Shown one piece after another: positions 17,756 to 25,308 of a stretch of 42,422 bases of DNA. How positions within the stretch are numbered: position 1 is the stretch's first letter; every line of letters begins with the position of its first letter. The translations under genes were made by a program, and so were the position numbers. The stretch is from a virus, in the IMG/VR virus record IMGVR_UViG_3300031162_000807, positions 1 to 42,422 of that record; one strand, 5' to 3'. Below the pieces are notes generated by a model. That model saw only the letters and a list, made by a program, of their open reading frames with translations. It was not told where the DNA came from and ran no database searches.

Positions 17756-18481
17756 ATGTTCGTCTTGCGAAACACATTTGTAATCTTGCTGGCTGGTTGC
17801 CTACTAGCTGCGGCGTGTAAACAACCCAGTAGCAGTGCGCACACAGATAATCCCGAATTGAATGTTTCAGTAGTGGCTAGTGTGTCTAAGCCGGAACCTG
17901 TTAGCCAGGTGCGTATTTCAGTACCACCCCGAGAACCTGTACCTATTGTAGATGTCAGCGTGTTAATGGAATACTATTCTTGGCTTGAACGTAGCGATCG
18001 TGTTAGGAAGTTGCAAGAGTTTGTTAACGTGGACGTTGACGGCGTGTATGGTAGAGACACTCAAGCAGCACATTTGAACTATCTAGCGATGTACGAGTTG
18101 ACTGACCATCATGTTCCGCTGGCTCGGGGGCATTCTGGAAGAGTTCGTGTAAATGCGCCTATTACACCAAAGTGTAAAGAGTGGTGGCCTGTAGCGTTGC
18201 AAGCTGGGTGGACTGAGAAGGACTTAACAAAGCTAGGTCACATTATTTTTAAAGAATCTACTTGTCAGCCGGATGCTATTAGTCCTACGAAAGATTATGG
18301 GTTGATGCAGATTAATTGGGCGGCGCATGGGAGACGATTGTCGGCTGCGGGGATTACTCGGCAGGATTTATTAGACCCACTAACAAATCTAATTCAAGCT
18401 AAAGTTATTGCTGATTCTGCGTTAAGCTTGTCTGGATGCAAGTGGCAGCCGTGGTATATGAGCGGGACTTGGTGTGGGTGA
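17756..18481 (+). CDS. Lipoprotein lytic transglycosylase with degenerate peptidoglycan-binding segment
   Basis: A 241-residue protein with a signal peptide and lipobox (FVILLAGCLLAAAC, Cys about 21), so it is predicted to be exported and lipid-anchored. Residues about 85-105 resemble part of a peptidoglycan-binding domain (KLQEFVNVDVDGVYGRDTQA). From about residue 150 there is an SLT/goose-lysozyme-like domain: the Glu of the FKEST segment (about residue 166) is the expected catalytic acid, followed by PDAIS and GLMQINW, which is the family signature. It would cut the glycan strands of peptidoglycan. A membrane-anchored lysozyme-like enzyme made by a phage may act in lysis or in superinfection exclusion; the sequence cannot decide. 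It has its own promoter. Confidence 0.8.
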   Translation: MFVLRNTFVILLAGCLLAAACKQPSSSAHTDNPELNVSVVASVSKPEPVSQVRISVPPREPVPIVDVSVLMEYYSWLERSDRVRKLQEFVNVDVDGVYGRDTQAAHLNYLAMYELTDHHVPLARGHSGRVRVNAPITPKCKEWWPVALQAGWTEKDLTKLGHIIFKESTCQPDAISPTKDYGLMQINWAAHGRRLSAAGITRQDLLDPLTNLIQAKVIADSALSLSGCKWQPWYMSGTWCG

Positions 18482-18483
18482 TG

Positions 18484-18492
18484 TGGTATAAT
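18484..18492 (+). promoter_or_regulatory. Extended -10 promoter
   Basis: TGG plus a perfect TATAAT (18487-18492) begins three bases after the transglycosylase stop and 31 bases before the next start. There is no good -35. The form matches other extended -10 sites of this phage. Confidence 0.6.
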
Positions 18493-18523
18493 AGGGTAGT
18501 TGTCTCTTAGTTAGGAGTTGGGT

Positions 18524-18820
18524 ATGGCCCCAAGTAAAAAAGCAGTAAAAAAGACTACAAAAAAGGCTGCAAGTAAACCAACAGTTGATGAAGCTGTCGT
18601 CGTGTCGGCTGTGGTAGAAGTTCCTACTTATCCTGGGCGTGATATTGAAGAAGGCATGAGGTCCGGCCTCGTTGTGCAGGTTCAGTCCGCTTTGGGAATC
18701 AAGTCTGACGGATGGTATGGTCGTAAGACTTTGGAAGCAGTTGCGGCATTTCAAGCTAAGGAAAAATTGTACGTTAGTGGCATTGTGGATAAACTGACTT
18801 GGGCCGCCCTGTTTAAGTAA
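18524..18820 (+). CDS. Small basic peptidoglycan-binding protein
   Basis: A 98-residue protein. The first 20 residues are a Lys/Ala/Thr tract resembling histone H1 tails (PSKKAVKKTTKKAASKPT). The C-terminal 55 residues are a PG_binding_1 domain (GLVVQVQSALGIKSDGWYGR, then KTLEAVAAFQAKEKLYVSGI, VDKLTWAALF). There is no signal peptide or catalytic domain, so it may be a wall-binding accessory protein or a virion protein delivered with the tail; the basic tail might bind DNA or teichoic acid. The start is ATG 18524, with AGGAG six bases upstream, rather than the in-frame TTG at 18518. A promoter lies directly upstream. Confidence 0.72.
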   Translation: MAPSKKAVKKTTKKAASKPTVDEAVVVSAVVEVPTYPGRDIEEGMRSGLVVQVQSALGIKSDGWYGRKTLEAVAAFQAKEKLYVSGIVDKLTWAALFK

Positions 18821-18825
18821 TGGTC

Positions 18826-18854
18826 TTGACACTATTCAGGCGTTGGTGTAGAAT
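18826..18854 (+). promoter_or_regulatory. Near-consensus sigma-70 promoter giving a leaderless transcript
   Basis: A perfect TTGACA (18826-18831), 17-base spacer and TAGAAT (18849-18854). Only six bases (ACAAAA) separate the -10 from ATG 18861, so the expected start of transcription coincides with the start codon. It heads the information-processing operon. Confidence 0.8.
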
Positions 18855-18860
18855 ACAAAA

Positions 18861-19385
18861 ATGAACAAGAAAGTAGTTGAAGCGGGCCGCTATCAGATGT
18901 CTCGGGACAATAGCGAGCAGCTAGCTAGAGTGCTATCGTTATTGATCGCCAGAGACGGTGTTTTGCGGACTGGTGAGCGGCACATCCAGCAGACTTTAGA
19001 GCCGTTGGTATCTTCTGGCGTTGTGAGACAAAACCTCAGCGAGACCACGGCTACTTTTGTGCTTGGGCCTGATTTTGAAAGTTTTTTGTTGGGATGGGTA
19101 GATAGTGTTTCTGTTGAAAAGTACTCTTACCTAATTAAAGAATATAGAGAATATCTTATTCGCATTCAAGAAAAGCACGGACAACATAGTTCTCAGGTGT
19201 TTGACACCTTTACGCATCTCATTGCTAGCGATGACAAGTTTGTGTACCTAGCAAGTATTTTAGGAGAAGTTTCTCAGCAGGTAGAAAGTTTGTTAAAACA
19301 TATGACTGCGTTAGAAGCCCGCATAAACGAGCTAGATTTCGCTATGTCTGTGATAGAAAATGCTGATGAGAGTTCTGACAGTTAA
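18861..19385 (+). CDS. Hypothetical helical protein heading the replication operon
   Basis: A 174-residue protein that I do not recognise. It is mostly helical: an N-terminal part (SEQLARVLSLLIARDGVLRT) could be a helix-turn-helix-like bundle, and the C-terminal part (SILGEVSQQVESLLKHMTAL) a coiled coil. It appears to be translated from a leaderless message, because the promoter ends six bases before the ATG and no Shine-Dalgarno is possible. It overlaps the next winged-helix gene by 26 bases. As first gene of the operon with a DNA-binding neighbour it may be a regulator or replication accessory factor; this is inference. Confidence 0.6.
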   Translation: MNKKVVEAGRYQMSRDNSEQLARVLSLLIARDGVLRTGERHIQQTLEPLVSSGVVRQNLSETTATFVLGPDFESFLLGWVDSVSVEKYSYLIKEYREYLIRIQEKHGQHSSQVFDTFTHLIASDDKFVYLASILGEVSQQVESLLKHMTALEARINELDFAMSVIENADESSDS

Positions 19386-19635
19386 TGCGAAAGTGCTGGT
19401 TGCTGTGTTAGAGAATCCTACCATGACTCAGCAGCAGATAGCCGACATGATTGGTATCCGGTATCAGCATGTTTGGCGTGCTTTAGATCGTCTAGTCAAA
19501 GAAGGTATTTTGGAAAAAGAACGTCGGAATCGTAGAACATATTTTTCTGCGAGTAAAAAATTTTATGAATTAGAAGACATTCAGCGGTTGAAGGCTTGTC
19601 TGGATACCGCTGGTACTGTAAACTTAGGAAAGTAA
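19360..19635 (+). CDS. Winged-helix DNA-binding protein
   Basis: A 91-residue protein overlapping the previous gene by 26 bases (an alternative start is ATG 19366). It has a clear MarR/ArsR-like winged helix: a first helix (KVLVAVLENP), a TMTQQQIADMIGIR turn, the recognition helix (YQHVWRALDRLVKEGILEKE) and a wing (RRNRRTYFSASKKF). It likely binds DNA as a dimer and regulates phage or host genes. Being in one unit with the replication genes, it could control early-to-middle gene expression. No ligand-binding domain is present. Confidence 0.72.
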   Translation: MLMRVLTVNAKVLVAVLENPTMTQQQIADMIGIRYQHVWRALDRLVKEGILEKERRNRRTYFSASKKFYELEDIQRLKACLDTAGTVNLGK

Positions 19636-19640
19636 GAGTT

Positions 19641-20402
19641 ATGGCTAAAATATTGTATTATGACATAGAAACGGCACCTAACCTCAGTTTCGTTTGGGGG
19701 CATTACGAGCAGAATGTTATTGACCATGAACGAGAGTGGTACATTTTGTGTGTTTCGTATAGGTGGGAGCATGAGAAGAAAAGTCATGTGACTTCTCTTG
19801 TAGATTTTCCTGCGGAGTACAAGAAAGATCCAGAAAACGATTTCCACGTTGTTAAGAAGCTGTGGGAGCTGTTTGACGAGGCTGATATTGTTATTGCACA
19901 TAACGGTGATAAGTTTGATATGCGTAAGTCTAATGCCCGTTTTGTGGCGCATGGTTTAGGGCCTGCGTCGCCTGTTAAATCGGTAGATACGTTGAAGGCT
20001 GCGCGTAGATACTTTATGTTTAATAGCAATAAGTTAGATCATTTAGGTAGTCATTTGGGTGTTGGTCGCAAGGTTTCTACTGGCGGGTTTGAAACTTGGG
20101 CTGGTTGTATGCGAGGAGATATGAAATACTGGAAGTTAATGATTAAGTACGCTAAGCAAGACGTTGATCTGTTGCGTGAAATTTATTACAAGCTACGGCC
20201 GTGGATGAAAAATCATCCAAATCTTAATGTGTACGACGGGGGACAGAATTGTCCAACGTGTGGATCGGGCAGCTTGCATAAGCGAGGTCAGCGGTACACG
20301 CAGGTAGCGACATATCAGCAATGGCAATGCAACGACTGCAAATCTTATAGTCGCACTAGATTGTCAGATAGCAGCATTGAACGTCCTGCGGTGGTACCCT
20401 AA
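19641..20402 (+). CDS. DEDD-family 3'-5' exonuclease with C-terminal zinc ribbon
   Basis: A 253-residue RNase H-fold exonuclease. Motif I (LYYDIETAPN, Asp/Glu near residues 7-9), motif II (VIAHNGDKFDMRKSN, near 90) and motif III (YAKQDVDLLREIYYKL, near 173) give the DEDD acidic set of DnaQ-like nucleases. The last 50 residues hold a zinc ribbon (NCPTCGSGSLH, then WQCNDCKSYS), which probably binds DNA or a partner. The role may be proofreading, recombination or host DNA degradation. The start is ATG 19641, giving MAKILYYDIE; the longer upstream extension from a TTG at 19596 would run into the previous gene. The polymerase two genes downstream has its own exonuclease domain, so the function here is likely different. 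Confidence 0.8.
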   Translation: MAKILYYDIETAPNLSFVWGHYEQNVIDHEREWYILCVSYRWEHEKKSHVTSLVDFPAEYKKDPENDFHVVKKLWELFDEADIVIAHNGDKFDMRKSNARFVAHGLGPASPVKSVDTLKAARRYFMFNSNKLDHLGSHLGVGRKVSTGGFETWAGCMRGDMKYWKLMIKYAKQDVDLLREIYYKLRPWMKNHPNLNVYDGGQNCPTCGSGSLHKRGQRYTQVATYQQWQCNDCKSYSRTRLSDSSIERPAVVP

Positions 20403-20408
20403 CAGATT

Positions 20409-20648
20409 ATGCTAATGCCTATTGCACAACAACTGTACCAGATTATTCCTGATCGCCTGTACATGCATTATGGCTGTGAAACTTGGTATGCGTTTTACGA
20501 CTATGACTTGTGTGTTCTTACAAACAGCGAAGGAAAGCTAGAGGCGTTTTGCTATGATACCAAGAGCGAGTATCGTGATGTGCGCCGCCTTATTGTACAA
20601 AATTACGATCTTAAGCAGGTAAAGTTAGATTATGTTGAAGATATCTGA
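20409..20648 (+). CDS. Small aromatic-rich hypothetical protein
   Basis: A 79-residue protein that I do not recognise, rich in Tyr, Asp and Cys (YMHYGCETWYAFYDYDLCVL). It has a beta-strand-like pattern and no membrane segment. It begins seven bases after the exonuclease stop and overlaps the next gene by 17 bases, so it is co-translated within the replication operon. A small protein fixed between exonuclease and nucleotide enzyme could be an accessory factor, but nothing in the sequence shows which. Confidence 0.6.
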   Translation: MLMPIAQQLYQIIPDRLYMHYGCETWYAFYDYDLCVLTNSEGKLEAFCYDTKSEYRDVRRLIVQNYDLKQVKLDYVEDI

Positions 20649-21639
20649 AAAGACAGGACTGTCGTTTGACGACGTGCTCATTGTTCCCAATTTTTCTACT
20701 GTCCGTAGCCGCTCTCATGTTGACTTGTCTGTAAAATTAGGCAACATTCAAATGGATGTGCCTATTATGGCAGCAAACATGGACACTGTCTGTGAGGGGG
20801 CTATGGTTCGGGCTATGGACAAAATGGGAGCTATAGGGGTTGTTCACAGAAATCTGCCATTGAGCGATCGGTTTAAAGTAGCGGCGGCGGCTAGCGCTAC
20901 AAGGGCCGCTGTTGCTTTTGGGGTTAATGAAGATCTAGACAATGTTATTTATGAAGCAGGGGTACATGGTACCCAGATGCTCGTGCTAGATATTGCCCAC
21001 GGCCATAGTGAGCATGCCTTGTCTGCTATCCAGTATTTAAGACGTAAGATTGGTTTGAATGTAACATTGGTTGGTGGCAATGTGGCTACTGCTTCGGGAG
21101 TGATTGATTTAGCGGAAGCAGGCGCCGATGTGGTTAAGGTAGGAATTGGTCCGGGCGGAGCGTGTTCTACTCGTATTGTAACTGGCGTGGGAGTTCCCCA
21201 GCTTATAGCGATTGCGGATTGTGCTGCTGCAGCGGATATGTACGATGTGCAGATTGTCGCTGATGGCGGCTTGCGAACCACTGGTGATATTGCTAAAGCG
21301 TTGGCGGCAGGCGCTGATGCTGTAATGCTTGGCAGTATGTTAGCGGGGACGACTGAGGCTCCAGGGGAGATTGTAAAGATCAATGGGGTTGAAATGAAAA
21401 ACTATCGTGGTATGGCTTCTTCTGAAGCAGGTTCCGAGTATCCTGAGGGAGTTGCGGGTTACGTCGAATATAAAGGTGATGTGGCCCCAATTATTGATAA
21501 AATTGTGCGTGGAGTTTCTTCGACGTGTAGTTACGTAGGTGCAGCGAATTTAGCTGAACTTCCAGTAAATGCGACCTTTATGAAGGTGTCAAATTCGTCG
21601 TTGCGAGAGTCTTCTCCGCACGATATGATGGTGTCATGA
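20632..21639 (+). CDS. GMP reductase / IMP dehydrogenase family enzyme without CBS domains
   Basis: A 335-residue TIM-barrel oxidoreductase. Family marks are GLSFDDVLIVP, PIMAANMDTV, LVGGNVAT, the nucleotide/catalytic loop GIGPGGACSTRIVTGVGVPQ (catalytic Cys near 178), IVADGGLRTTGDIAKALAAG and KNYRGMASSEAG. It lacks the CBS pair of host IMP dehydrogenases. The TGVGVPQL stretch and the STCSYVGAANLAEL end are closer to GMP reductases (GMP to IMP, NADPH). The usual Arg-Tyr flap of IMP dehydrogenase before PEGV is shortened, which also argues against classic IMPDH activity. Either reaction would adjust purine pools for replication. Its stop overlaps the DNA polymerase start by ATGA. The family is certain; the direction of the reaction is not. 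Confidence 0.85.
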   Translation: MLKISEKTGLSFDDVLIVPNFSTVRSRSHVDLSVKLGNIQMDVPIMAANMDTVCEGAMVRAMDKMGAIGVVHRNLPLSDRFKVAAAASATRAAVAFGVNEDLDNVIYEAGVHGTQMLVLDIAHGHSEHALSAIQYLRRKIGLNVTLVGGNVATASGVIDLAEAGADVVKVGIGPGGACSTRIVTGVGVPQLIAIADCAAAADMYDVQIVADGGLRTTGDIAKALAAGADAVMLGSMLAGTTEAPGEIVKINGVEMKNYRGMASSEAGSEYPEGVAGYVEYKGDVAPIIDKIVRGVSSTCSYVGAANLAELPVNATFMKVSNSSLRESSPHDMMVS

Positions 21640-23570
21640 TCGATGATACGTCGTTAACTTTGTTTGATGGGTGGCTTCATGACACCTATGTAGCGGATAG
21701 TTCTATTGGTAATGTGACATTGGTCCGTTCAGACGATGATTTCTATGCGTTCCGTGACTGGTTGTTTAAGCATAAACGTCCACTGGCTTATGACATTGAG
21801 GCTACTGGTCTGGATATTTACTCGACAACGTGGAAAATAAAAAGTATTCAGTGGGGCGATGAGTTTGACGCTTTTGTTTTTATTTGGGGCGATCCGTGGT
21901 TTCAGCGTTCTATAGATATTGTGATGAACGAGACAGATTGCCGCTTACTAGCGCACAACGCTGTTTTTGATGCGTTAGGACTGGATCGACACAATCATGT
22001 GGATGCTATTGATATTCTGGATAGAACGTACGATACTAAGATTCTGTCGCATTTGGCTGATCCTCGTAGCCGAGTGGAAGGCGGGGTTGGTCACGGGCTG
22101 AAGAATTTGGCTGCGCACCATGTCGATAAGTCTGCGCCTGATTCGGATCAGGCGTTGAAAGATTTGTTTAAGCGCCAGAATTGGTCTGTTAAGGAGGGAT
22201 GGCGTAAGATTCCGGCTACTCATCCTACTCTGGTTCATTACGCAGGTACTGATGTTATTTTAACTGCGCGTTTGTTTCCTAAGCTGCGCAAAGAAATTAA
22301 ACGGCAAACAATGGATCATTTGGTTCGGTATGAGCACCAAATTTTAAAGCTAGTTGCTGATATGGAGCGACGAGGTCTGCGTATTGATGTTTCATACTCA
22401 GAGGAGCTGGTGGAGCGTATGACTGAAGAAGAGCAGTCTTACATTGAGGTTGTGCGTTCCTTTGGTGTTGAGAATCATAATGCTACCAGGGACGTGGCTG
22501 AGGGGTTGCGGCGGCTAGGCGTGCGTTTGCATGAGACTACAAATTCCGGAGCTTTGAAAGTCGATAAAACTGTCTTACAGTCTGTTATTGATGATGAGAG
22601 CGCTGGTATAGCCGGTGAGTTAGCTAAAGCTGTTATGGCCGCAAAGAACAGTGCTAAATGGCGTGATACTTATATTATTGCTTCGCTGGCCAGTATGGAT
22701 GAGAATGGTAGAGTTCATCCGAGGATGAATAGCTTGCAAGCCCGTACAGGCCGAATGTCTTTGACTGATCCCCCGCTGCAGCAGTTACCTTCAGGAGGTG
22801 ATGCTATACGTCGGATGTTTTTGGCTGAAGATGGGTGCCGTATGGCGTCTATTGATTTTTCTGGGGTTGAGTTGCGGGTGTTAGCTGCACTGTCGCAGGA
22901 TCAGGTCATGCTGGATGTGTTTAAGCAGGGCGGTGATTTGCATCAAACAACGGCGGACAATACTGGAGTTACTCGGAAGATTGCAAAAACAGTAAACTTC
23001 GGTAAGGTTTATGGTGCTGGACCGCAGACGTTGTCCCGACAATCTGGCTTGTCTGTTGAGGAGGCCCAGAAGGTTTGTGACTTGTTTGATAGTACGTATC
23101 AGGGTGTGACACGTTATGCGCATCAGTTGGCGCATCCAGTCAAAACAGGAAAACGCAGCTATGTTATTACCCATACTGGGCGTAAACTTCCCGTAGATGC
23201 TGAACGTCCGTACGCTGCGCTGAATTACTGTATTCAGTCTACTGCGCGTGATGTGCTGGGACGGGCGATGATTAAAATCCATGAGGCAGGATTATGGGAC
23301 TATGCAGTCTTGCCTATTCATGATGAGATTTTATTTAGTTTTCCAAAAGAAAACGCTGTTGAGCTTTGTAAAGAAGCTGGCGTAACTATGGAGATGATTC
23401 TTAAAGACGTACACATTTCGGCTGAGCCTGATCTGGGTGGTGACTCGTGGGGCACGTTATATACAGCCGGTGAACATGAGGTCGTAGAGCTTACTGACGA
23501 CGATCGTACGAAATATGGTGATGAGTCTTTAAAGAAAGCGTTATTTGGTACAAAGCAATACGAATTTTAG
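21636..23570 (+). CDS. Family A DNA polymerase with 3'-5' exonuclease
   Basis: A 644-residue replicative polymerase. The exonuclease domain has LAYDIEATGLD (Asp53, Glu55), LLAHNAVFDALGLDR and HYAGTDVILTARL. The polymerase domain has QARTGRMSLTDPPLQQLP, motif A (SIDFSGVELRVLAALSQD, near 405), motif B (RKIAKTVNFGKVYG, near 447) and motif C (LPIHDEILFSF, near 559). All catalytic acids and the motif B Lys are present. The residue matching E. coli Pol I Phe762 is Phe. There is no 5' nuclease domain and no obvious T7-type thioredoxin-binding insertion. The start overlaps the GMP reductase homologue stop, tying polymerase synthesis to nucleotide supply. It ends the operon; the sigma factor has its own promoter downstream. 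Confidence 0.95.
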   Translation: MIDDTSLTLFDGWLHDTYVADSSIGNVTLVRSDDDFYAFRDWLFKHKRPLAYDIEATGLDIYSTTWKIKSIQWGDEFDAFVFIWGDPWFQRSIDIVMNETDCRLLAHNAVFDALGLDRHNHVDAIDILDRTYDTKILSHLADPRSRVEGGVGHGLKNLAAHHVDKSAPDSDQALKDLFKRQNWSVKEGWRKIPATHPTLVHYAGTDVILTARLFPKLRKEIKRQTMDHLVRYEHQILKLVADMERRGLRIDVSYSEELVERMTEEEQSYIEVVRSFGVENHNATRDVAEGLRRLGVRLHETTNSGALKVDKTVLQSVIDDESAGIAGELAKAVMAAKNSAKWRDTYIIASLASMDENGRVHPRMNSLQARTGRMSLTDPPLQQLPSGGDAIRRMFLAEDGCRMASIDFSGVELRVLAALSQDQVMLDVFKQGGDLHQTTADNTGVTRKIAKTVNFGKVYGAGPQTLSRQSGLSVEEAQKVCDLFDSTYQGVTRYAHQLAHPVKTGKRSYVITHTGRKLPVDAERPYAALNYCIQSTARDVLGRAMIKIHEAGLWDYAVLPIHDEILFSFPKENAVELCKEAGVTMEMILKDVHISAEPDLGGDSWGTLYTAGEHEVVELTDDDRTKYGDESLKKALFGTKQYEF

Positions 23571-23645
23571 GTGTTAATTACTGACAAAACTGGCCGAGTA
23601 CTAACATTTGTTGGCAATTAAACGCAAAACTTTTTTTAAACGGTG

Positions 23646-23674
23646 TTGCAATAGCTATCGGTGTGTGGTAAAGT
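23646..23674 (+). promoter_or_regulatory. Promoter for the sigma factor gene
   Basis: TTGCAA (23646-23651), a 17-base spacer ending in TGG, and TAAAGT (23669-23674). This gives an extended -10 and a good -35, about 60 bases before ATG 23733. Confidence 0.72.
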
Positions 23675-23732
23675 CTGTGCACCTTTCGCAAACAGCGGAA
23701 AACATCGTATATACCTAGTGAAAGAAGGCTTT

Positions 23733-24656
23733 ATGGCCGGATACAAGAACAGTTCAAAGCACAAGATTCTGACCCGAGAAGAAGAGCAGGTGCTGGGTCG
23801 CGCAATCCAAGAAGGGCTAGAAGCAGACCGCTATTTGAACTACGTCCATATTGAAGGGATCATAATTGACCCTATGGAACGTCGTAGGTTGAATGCTGCT
23901 GTCCGTGAAGGAAAGCGATCGAAAGATATTTTCGTATCGCATAATTTGCGGTTGGCTATGGACACTGCGGCGAAGTATGCTCGCTCGCAGTCCCGTATGG
24001 AATACGACGACTTGATTCAAGAGGCCACGATTGGGTTGATGCGGGCTGCTGATAAGTTTGATCCTGAGCGTGGTTTCAAGTTTTCGACTTATGCTACGTG
24101 GTGGTGTCGTCAGGCGTGTCAGCGGGCGATTGCAAACCAGGGCCGTGCTATACGTCTACCTATGCATGTTGAAGCAGATGTTCGGAAGCTGGCTGCGGTG
24201 GTTGAAGAGTTTGAAGCTTCTCGTAGCTCGTTTTCTACCTATGAGATTGCTGATTATCTTGGGTGGGAAGACGATTATTTGGATGAGATTTGGGCACATA
24301 TGGAGAACACTAAGTTGGAGTCGCTAGATGTTCCGTTGAGTGAGGACAGTGCGGTATCTCATGCTGACACGTTGGTGGATCGTGATCAGGCTGCTGTTGA
24401 AGATGCTGGAATTGAGAGAAGTTTTGCTAACGACGTTGTGCAGGCGTTGTCGATTCTGCCTAACCGGGAGTATGATGTCCTAATCCGGCACCACGGGCTG
24501 GGTGGGACGGGCAGTCCTAAGACTTTGCAGGAGATTGGGAATGAGATGGGTTTGACTCGGGAGCGGGTACGTCAGTTGGAGGCTAAGGCAATTGCTCGGT
24601 TGCGTCATCCGTCGTCGGGTATTGCATGGGCATTTAGTCAAGAAAACGACGACTGA
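23733..24656 (+). CDS. Sigma-70 family RNA polymerase sigma factor
   Basis: A 307-residue sigma factor with regions 1.2 to 4. Region 1.2 is ILTREEEQVLGRAIQ. Region 2 contains NLRLAMDTAAKYARSQ, YDDLIQEATIGLMRA, ADKFDPERGFKFSTYATWW and CRQACQRAIANQGRAIRLP, which cover core binding and -10 recognition. Region 4 is LSILPNREYDVLIRHHGLGG and TLQEIGNEMGLTRERVRQLE, the -35 helix-turn-helix. It resembles primary-type rather than ECF sigma factors. The start is ATG 23733 with GAAGG upstream; the longer open frame from 23661 would start inside the promoter. It likely directs host RNA polymerase to late or phage promoters. It is followed by the tRNA with a separate promoter. Confidence 0.93.
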   Translation: MAGYKNSSKHKILTREEEQVLGRAIQEGLEADRYLNYVHIEGIIIDPMERRRLNAAVREGKRSKDIFVSHNLRLAMDTAAKYARSQSRMEYDDLIQEATIGLMRAADKFDPERGFKFSTYATWWCRQACQRAIANQGRAIRLPMHVEADVRKLAAVVEEFEASRSSFSTYEIADYLGWEDDYLDEIWAHMENTKLESLDVPLSEDSAVSHADTLVDRDQAAVEDAGIERSFANDVVQALSILPNREYDVLIRHHGLGGTGSPKTLQEIGNEMGLTRERVRQLEAKAIARLRHPSSGIAWAFSQENDD

Positions 24657-24658
24657 GG

Positions 24659-24686
24659 TTGTTGTTTGGGAAGTAGGTGCTATACT
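24659..24686 (+). promoter_or_regulatory. Promoter for the tRNA unit
   Basis: TTGTTG (24659-24664), 16-base spacer and TATACT (24681-24686), 11 bases before the first tRNA base, just where a tRNA promoter is expected. Confidence 0.6.
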
Positions 24687-24697
24687 GCTTCTCACTA

Positions 24698-24771
24698 GCC
24701 CCCGTATTCCAATTGGCAGAGAAAGTCGGCTTAAAACCGATACAGTGTGGATTCGAATTCCACCGGGGGTA
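24698..24771 (+). tRNA. tRNA-Leu (anticodon UAA), short variable arm
   Basis: The cloverleaf folds well: acceptor GCCCCCG (24698-24704) with CGGGGGT, a three-bp D stem with TTGG in the loop, anticodon stem GTCGG/CCGAT around the loop CTTAAAA (anticodon TAA), and T stem GTGGA/TCCAC with loop TTCGAAT. No CCA is encoded. The anticodon reads UUA leucine codons, which are frequent here. The variable region is only about five bases, unlike normal class II tRNA-Leu, so charging may be atypical. The next start codon begins three bases after the end (24774). Confidence 0.85.
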
Positions 24772-24773
24772 CT

Positions 24774-25292
24774 ATGAACATATTTGTTGTGGAAACTGAT
24801 CCCGTAGAAGCAGCACAGGCGCTGTGTGATAAGCATGTGCCGAAGATGACTGTTGAGAGCGTGCAAATGCTTGTAGCTGCATTGCGTAGGCACGGGGCTA
24901 CAGATGATGATGTGCCGTTGACAGCTAAAGGAACGCCTCATCGTGGCGGGTATGCAAATCATCCTAGTACTCGTTGGACTGGAGATTCTATTAGTAACTT
25001 TGATTGGCTGTTTCAGCATGCGTATGCGTTGTGTGAAGAGTTTCAATTTCGGTTTAACAAAGAGCACGCCTGTTTTAAGCAGTTAGAGAAAATTGTAGAG
25101 TCTTCGTTTTTGTTACCGGACGGAGATTTGACTGACATTGCTTTGGCTGTCGGAGATAACTTTCATGAACGTCTAGGCTTTAAGCATGCTCCTATTGATC
25201 AAGCAGTTGACATCTATCGGGAGTTTTATAGAATAGACAAAGAATCTTTTGCTGTTTGGCAAAAAAGTAGACCTTCGCCAGATTGGTGGTAG
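24774..25292 (+). CDS. Conserved phage-type protein (MNIFVxxTDPVxAA family), possible DNA repair role
   Basis: A 172-residue protein. The N-terminal pattern NIFVVETDPVEAAQALCDKH and the VQMLVAALRRHG segment recur in a family of phage proteins of unsettled function, some of which I recall as resembling pyrimidine-dimer excision proteins; I cannot verify this here. A conserved-looking middle part follows (HPSTRWTGDSISNFDWLFQH), then helices. There is no membrane segment. The start is ATG 24774; an upstream in-frame GTG at 24747 lies inside the tRNA T arm and is rejected. The G-run of the tRNA acceptor (24765-24769) may act as the ribosome site. Confidence 0.65.
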   Translation: MNIFVVETDPVEAAQALCDKHVPKMTVESVQMLVAALRRHGATDDDVPLTAKGTPHRGGYANHPSTRWTGDSISNFDWLFQHAYALCEEFQFRFNKEHACFKQLEKIVESSFLLPDGDLTDIALAVGDNFHERLGFKHAPIDQAVDIYREFYRIDKESFAVWQKSRPSPDWW

Positions 25293-25308
25293 TAGAAAGA
25301 GAATAAAT

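Noticed and set aside
24747-24773. GTG 24747 as start of the gene after the tRNA.
   Set aside because: It lies in the tRNA T arm; ATG 24774 gives the family-like N-terminus NIFVVETDPV.
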